41,084 nt of DNA from a virus, in the IMG/VR virus record IMGVR_UViG_3300025141_000240, positions 1 through 41,084 of that record. The stretch is one strand, 5' to 3'. The notes beneath the pieces were generated by a model. The model ran no database searches and was not told the DNA's origin. It saw only the letters and a program-made list of their open reading frames with translations. Of this stretch, positions 37,385 to 41,084 are shown one piece after another. Made by a program: the position numbers and the translations under genes. Numbering within the stretch: the stretch's first letter is position 1; each line of letters opens with the position of its first letter.

Positions 37385-39813
37385 TGGCGGTTATAGAGAG
37401 ATTTAACTATTTAGATTATAGTACCGATGCTTCATTTTATGGAGATACCACTGGAAGAATAGAATTAGCTGGATATCCAAGTGATTTAGTATTAGCTACT
37501 TCATTCGATAGTGACATAGATGCTGATTATGCAATATCAACCGTTACTGGAGTTGGAGGAGATACTGTATCTATTGAGAATTTTGGAGTATTTGGACAGC
37601 ATGTACTAATCTCAAATGGTGGTTATGTTAGATATGATTTAGCTAATTTTGAATCTATGACAACAGAAGGTTCTGTTAAGTTTAGAGTTAGACCTAATTT
37701 TAATAATAATGGTGGCTATCAACAATTCTCAGCTACTACCGCACCAACAATACCATCTGGTGGAGATTCATATTACTTTAAACTTTTTATAGGTGGTGAT
37801 TCTTTTGGAGATACTTATGTAGCACTTGATGAAGGTGATGCAATGATTGATATCAGTAATGCTGTTAATCTATCTATTACAGGAGCAACAGCTTCAGTAA
37901 CTGGTGACTCTAAAGTAAGAGTTACTTCTGATACACTTGGAGATAGTATTTTAATTTCAGCTCCAGCTAGTGGAAACAATCTTATTACCTTAATGACTTC
38001 TGTTGAGACAGGTAAGATTCCTAATGCTCCAGTTGCAGATACAGAGATTTTAAGTTTTTATAATGGAAGTGGAGATTCTAATAGAATCTCTCTTATTCAC
38101 GATACAAGTTCTAATATAATTTTAAGAATGTATGATGATAATGGAGATACTCAAGTAAATGCAACTCTTGGATTGTGGAGTAATCATTATCTTAATTGGA
38201 ATGCTTTTGAATTAAGTTGGAATGAATCTTTAACTCAACTCTTCTTAAATGGAGCTCAGTTTGGAGTTACTACAACTGGATTTAGTAGAGGTGATAGTAC
38301 ATATTTATTCTTACAATCAAATAGCGGTGATACATATAGATATGATGAATTATTAGTTTATAATGAATATCAAAATAATGGAGCTTATACAGTAGAAACT
38401 ACTGCATTGCAACAATATGATGATACAGAACCTTATGTAGATATTCACTTTGGTACAGGTTTTGTTGAAGGTGAAGTAATAGATTTAAACTTAATTGCTC
38501 ACGCAGATACTACATATGTAGTAAAAATTGGAGCTACTTGGTATTATTATTTATCTGGATCTTGGAGAGTTTCAGATGGTAGTTATTCACAATCAGTAAC
38601 TCCTGGAATAATGGAAACTCAATTCTCTGATCTTACATTTAATTCAGATGCAGATTTAATCATAAGAGCTTATTTTAGTTCAGATGGTCAAGAACTTATA
38701 TATCTTGATGAGATTGGAATAGTAGTAGAAACAGGTGCTGCTGAAACAGCTATCATAACTGGTACAGTAGATTTAACTACTGCTGTTGATCTTTCAAGTA
38801 ATTACCTTTTAACTATTACAACTCAAGCAGGTGATAGTGAAGTAAATTTAAAGACTGGTGCTGGTGACACTACTGCCATAACATTAGCTGAGATTAAAGC
38901 AGCTATAGATGCAGCTAATGTTCCTGGATTAGAAGATGCTACAGATGATGGATCTGGACATTTAGTTCTTCAAACAACAGCAACAGGCACAGATGCTACT
39001 ATCGCCGTTAGTTCTGGTGCTACTTTTGATGCCTTGGCAACTGTATGGGGTTTTACAGCAACTGATACGGGAGAAATTGCTGTAGGTAGTACGGTAGATT
39101 ATAGTGATTTATTTAGATACATAAGGGCTAAACTTGGTGAACCATTGATACCTACTGAAATAACAGATGAACAACTTGAAGATTGTTTATCAGATGCTAT
39201 CTATCACTATAATAGAAGAAAAAATTTCGAAGAGAATGTTCTTTATACTAATCTATCTGGTAATGCAAGAAATGGATTTGATATACCAGCTACAGTTGGT
39301 GGATCAGATAACATTATAGATATTATAATGAGGCCAAGATTTCCATTTACTTATTATGCAGGACGTACTGATTTAATTACAAATCTTTATGTACAATATT
39401 TATTCCAAAGATATAAGTCTGGATTTACACAAATTCTTACTGATTACTATGTTACTATAACAACTGAAGAAGATATTAATGTAGTTCTTGGTACTCAAAT
39501 TAAATGGGAAATATTAAACGGAAAGTTATTCATTTGGCCTGAGCCAGATGCAATGGATATAGCGATTAGATATAAAGGAAGCCTTACTGCTTCAGAAACT
39601 GTAAGTAATTATTGGGTAAGACAATTAACATTAGCGGAAGCTAAGATAGTACTTGGAAACATAAGATCAACATTTAAGTCAGGAATTCCTGGTGGAGCTG
39701 AGATGCTTCAACTTAATGGTGAAGATTTAAAGCAAGAGGGTTTTCAAGAAAGACAAACTCTATTAGAGAAACTTGATAAGAATCAAGAACCACTGTTCTT
39801 GGAATTCTTCTAG
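37384..39813 (+). CDS. Virion structural protein: fibre-like N-terminal part joined to a neck-type C-terminal domain
   Basis: 809 residues. Residues 1-560 are beta-rich with a concanavalin/LamG-like part (GYVRYDLANFESMTTEGSVK, LGLWSNHYLNWNAFELSWNE) and 13 Gly-Asp-Ser/Thr tripeptides. From about 575 the style changes to a connector-type domain: LFRYIRAKLGEPLIPTEITD, LEDCLSDAIYHYNRR, FIWPEPDAMDIAIRY and LTLAEAKIVLGNIRS, with QERQTLLEKLDK at the end. The C-terminal pattern resembles T4-like neck (gp13/gp14-region) proteins. The fusion of a decorated fibre-like part to a neck domain is unusual. Confidence 0.7.
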   Translation: MAVIERFNYLDYSTDASFYGDTTGRIELAGYPSDLVLATSFDSDIDADYAISTVTGVGGDTVSIENFGVFGQHVLISNGGYVRYDLANFESMTTEGSVKFRVRPNFNNNGGYQQFSATTAPTIPSGGDSYYFKLFIGGDSFGDTYVALDEGDAMIDISNAVNLSITGATASVTGDSKVRVTSDTLGDSILISAPASGNNLITLMTSVETGKIPNAPVADTEILSFYNGSGDSNRISLIHDTSSNIILRMYDDNGDTQVNATLGLWSNHYLNWNAFELSWNESLTQLFLNGAQFGVTTTGFSRGDSTYLFLQSNSGDTYRYDELLVYNEYQNNGAYTVETTALQQYDDTEPYVDIHFGTGFVEGEVIDLNLIAHADTTYVVKIGATWYYYLSGSWRVSDGSYSQSVTPGIMETQFSDLTFNSDADLIIRAYFSSDGQELIYLDEIGIVVETGAAETAIITGTVDLTTAVDLSSNYLLTITTQAGDSEVNLKTGAGDTTAITLAEIKAAIDAANVPGLEDATDDGSGHLVLQTTATGTDATIAVSSGATFDALATVWGFTATDTGEIAVGSTVDYSDLFRYIRAKLGEPLIPTEITDEQLEDCLSDAIYHYNRRKNFEENVLYTNLSGNARNGFDIPATVGGSDNIIDIIMRPRFPFTYYAGRTDLITNLYVQYLFQRYKSGFTQILTDYYVTITTEEDINVVLGTQIKWEILNGKLFIWPEPDAMDIAIRYKGSLTASETVSNYWVRQLTLAEAKIVLGNIRSTFKSGIPGGAEMLQLNGEDLKQEGFQERQTLLEKLDKNQEPLFLEFF

Positions 39814-39821
39814 GAGATAAA

Positions 39822-40406
39822 ATGGAACTTAAAGATTATTTGGAAGAAAAAGAAATAAAGCAAATAGAAAAAGAACTTAATGAAGATGTAGCTACTTTTA
39901 TCGGTACAGCTTTGGGCTATGGAACTGTTGGTTTGTTAGGTGCTTTCGGTGGATCTCTTTTAATTCTTGGTGGAATAAAAGCTGCTAAGGGATTGAAAGG
40001 TCTTTGGCAAAAAATATTCAAAGGCACTAAGGAATTATTTAATCCAGGTAAAGTAGTTAAAGAAGTAAAGACCGATGCTCGGGTTAATAAAGTAAAGCAA
40101 CAAATGGAAGTGGCTAAAAGAAAATATGAAGATGAATTGAAATATGTTTATATAGCAATAGCCAATAAAGATTTTCAACAAGCGAGAGAAGAGTTTGAGA
40201 AAATTTCTTCAAACCTACAAAATACACCTGATGTGCATAAATCAATAATAACAGAAATTACTAAATCATTAAGAATGCCTCCTGTTTATATTCAAAGTCC
40301 TGGAAATAAAAGTTATCAAGCAGTTAAAAAAGTAATAAACATTAAACTTGCAAGAGCTGCGGCTGCTGATGTAGAAAAAGCATGGCAAGGTGCTAGTAGA
40401 GAATAA
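39822..40406 (+). CDS. Leader-bearing membrane-active protein, ejection-type candidate
   Basis: 194 residues with an AGGAGA site. The leader MELKDYLEEKEIKQIEKELN ends in LNE (residues 19-21). Next comes a Gly-rich hydrophobic stretch (GYGTVGLLGAFGGSLLILGG, about 31-50), then a basic amphipathic part (KGLKGLWQKIFKGTKELF) and a helical C-terminal half. T4 Alt, a packaged enzyme, begins MELITELFDED, a comparable leader. The architecture repeats that of the protein at 10351. A packaged, membrane-inserting protein is inferred. Confidence 0.7.
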   Translation: MELKDYLEEKEIKQIEKELNEDVATFIGTALGYGTVGLLGAFGGSLLILGGIKAAKGLKGLWQKIFKGTKELFNPGKVVKEVKTDARVNKVKQQMEVAKRKYEDELKYVYIAIANKDFQQAREEFEKISSNLQNTPDVHKSIITEITKSLRMPPVYIQSPGNKSYQAVKKVINIKLARAAAADVEKAWQGASRE

Positions 40407-40411
40407 CTGAA

Positions 40412-40653
40412 CGAAAGAAAATTCAATCAGCATAGATCCTAGATTTCAAAAAGAAATTCGTGGTGGGAGAATTGCTCCTTTAGTAGCTGGAAGATCTTAT
40501 TCTGATATATTAAAAACAGATCCTGGTTGCGATGAGATACTACAAAGAGAAAGAGTTACTACAACTTCTTCTTATATAAGTAAAGATGGAATAAGAGGGA
40601 CACCTAATTTTACACTTAGAAGATCAAATAAAGAAGATTTTGACGGAGAATAA
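40412..40653 (+). pseudogene. Open frame without usable start codon
   Basis: After an in-frame TGA near 40409 the frame runs open for about 80 codons to TAA 40651-40653 and encodes a plausible protein piece (IDPRFQKEIRGGRIAPLVAG ... ISKDGIRGTPNFTLRRS). No ATG, GTG or TTG occurs in frame. It is either a frameshifted continuation, a truncated gene or one with a rare ATT/ATA start. It ends just before the gene at 40656. Confidence 0.4.
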
Positions 40654-40655
40654 AA

Positions 40656-41012
40656 ATGGCTTTAACAGATTCTAGTGGTTTTGTTGACTTAGCTTCTACT
40701 GGCGAATTAAATTTTACAATTGGTGATACTACATGGGATAAATTTTCATTCCAAGCCGATTTTTATACTTCTGAACCTTGGGCAACTGGATACAAGGTTA
40801 AAGGAGACAGCACCTCTACATCTATTGACTTAACGACTGCGGTAGAAAAAGAAATAAAATGGGGTGTAAATTTACAAGACGTTGACCCAGACCATGTAGT
40901 TGTCGGAATGATCGATTATGGCTTTCCGTCCAGCACGTCTTACGTCCGCTCGGGTGTGGATGTATATATTGACTCTGCGGTGGAATTACTCAGATCGAAT
41001 CCTCGTTTGTAG
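40656..41012 (+). CDS. Structural-type protein whose 3' part crosses a composition break
   Basis: 118 residues. Residues 1-75 (TDSSGFVDLASTGELNFTIG, KVKGDSTSTSIDLTTAVEKE) match the phage in codon use and Gly-Asp-Thr/Ser motifs. From about residue 76 (DVDPDHVVVGMIDYGFPSST to the stop) the DNA is about 54% G+C with different codon choice. Only the first part can safely be called phage; the frame may continue by chance into unrelated DNA. Confidence 0.5.
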   Translation: MALTDSSGFVDLASTGELNFTIGDTTWDKFSFQADFYTSEPWATGYKVKGDSTSTSIDLTTAVEKEIKWGVNLQDVDPDHVVVGMIDYGFPSSTSYVRSGVDVYIDSAVELLRSNPRL

Positions 41013-41023
41013 CAGGGGGCTAT

Positions 41024-41084
41024 ATGTTTTACGCACGATTCGCGATTCGCGCCGTCATTTTGCTGGCCCTGGGATCGGTGTCAC
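41024..41084 (+). CDS. Start of a GC-rich ORF with signal-peptide-like N-terminus, cut by window edge
   Basis: ATG 41024 after GGGGG gives MFYARFAIRAVILLALGSVS and runs off the end. It has a basic then hydrophobic start, like a secreted or membrane protein. The high G+C is foreign to the rest of the window. Confidence 0.35.
   Translation, partial: MFYARFAIRAVILLALGSVS

Noticed and set aside
1-41084. tRNA genes and CRISPR arrays
   Set aside because: No cloverleaf with a T-loop GTTCRA and acceptor stem, and no spaced repeats, were noticed by eye; a covariance scan could still find divergent tRNAs.

Overview
This window is a piece of a large, AT-rich (roughly one third G+C by eye), T4-like myovirus genome. 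The evidence is a head-morphogenesis block on the + strand in T4-like order: small terminase (gp16-like), large terminase (gp17-like), portal (gp20), prohead protease (gp21), scaffold core (gp22) and major capsid protein (gp23). A gp55-like late sigma factor lies just upstream. The host cannot be named. Classical TTGACA/TATAAT promoters and GGAGG ribosome binding sites show a bacterium with ordinary sigma70-type transcription.

Layout. 1-2068 (-): C-terminally cut tail-fibre-like protein. 2125-2568 (-): small basic protein. 2599-3641 (+): two small genes of higher G+C and a decayed HNH endonuclease. 3651-8357 (-): two His-rich paralogues around a P-loop kinase, then a run of small membrane or coiled-coil proteins that may be the lysis or envelope module. 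8440-11079 (+): four proteins with short N-terminal leaders, one a HAD phosphatase. 11102-11214: promoter, about 75 nt of non-coding RNA, and terminator. 11240-20048 (+): LytM peptidase, purM, DNA methyltransferase, small genes, a DUF932-like gene, ribosomal protein bS21, prs, a broken receiver/HD-GYP gene, and a small operon behind a consensus sigma70 promoter. 20079-20150: hairpin overlapping a late promoter. 20151-32828 (+): late sigma, packaging and head genes with an HNH gene between terminase and portal. 32877-37140 (-): an island with a MoxR-type AAA+ ATPase, a metallopeptidase/VWA protein and three small proteins. 37205-40653 (+): a neck/fibre-type structural protein and a membrane-active leader protein. 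The last ~200 bp change abruptly to about 54% G+C and look like a chimeric join.

How it fits together. Two promoter classes are visible. Sigma70-type boxes serve early or accessory operons. A repeated element, consensus RTGTAAAGATAAT or RAGTAAAGATAAT, lies just upstream of many genes and is the likely late promoter for the gp55-like sigma. One copy sits inside the left arm of a hairpin whose right arm carries a Shine-Dalgarno sequence, the arrangement known from T4 genes e and I-TevI.

The most interesting pattern is a cohort of otherwise unrelated proteins with short N-terminal leaders (MKLKELL-, MNL-, MKIKDII-type) and an (L/I)-x-E site, very often LNE or INE. This resembles the T4 capsid-targeting sequences cut by gp21. 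I infer that this phage loads its capsid with a sizeable set of proteins, possibly including a HAD phosphatase, a polynucleotide-kinase-like P-loop protein, a two-finger C2H2 protein and hydrophobic ejection-type proteins.
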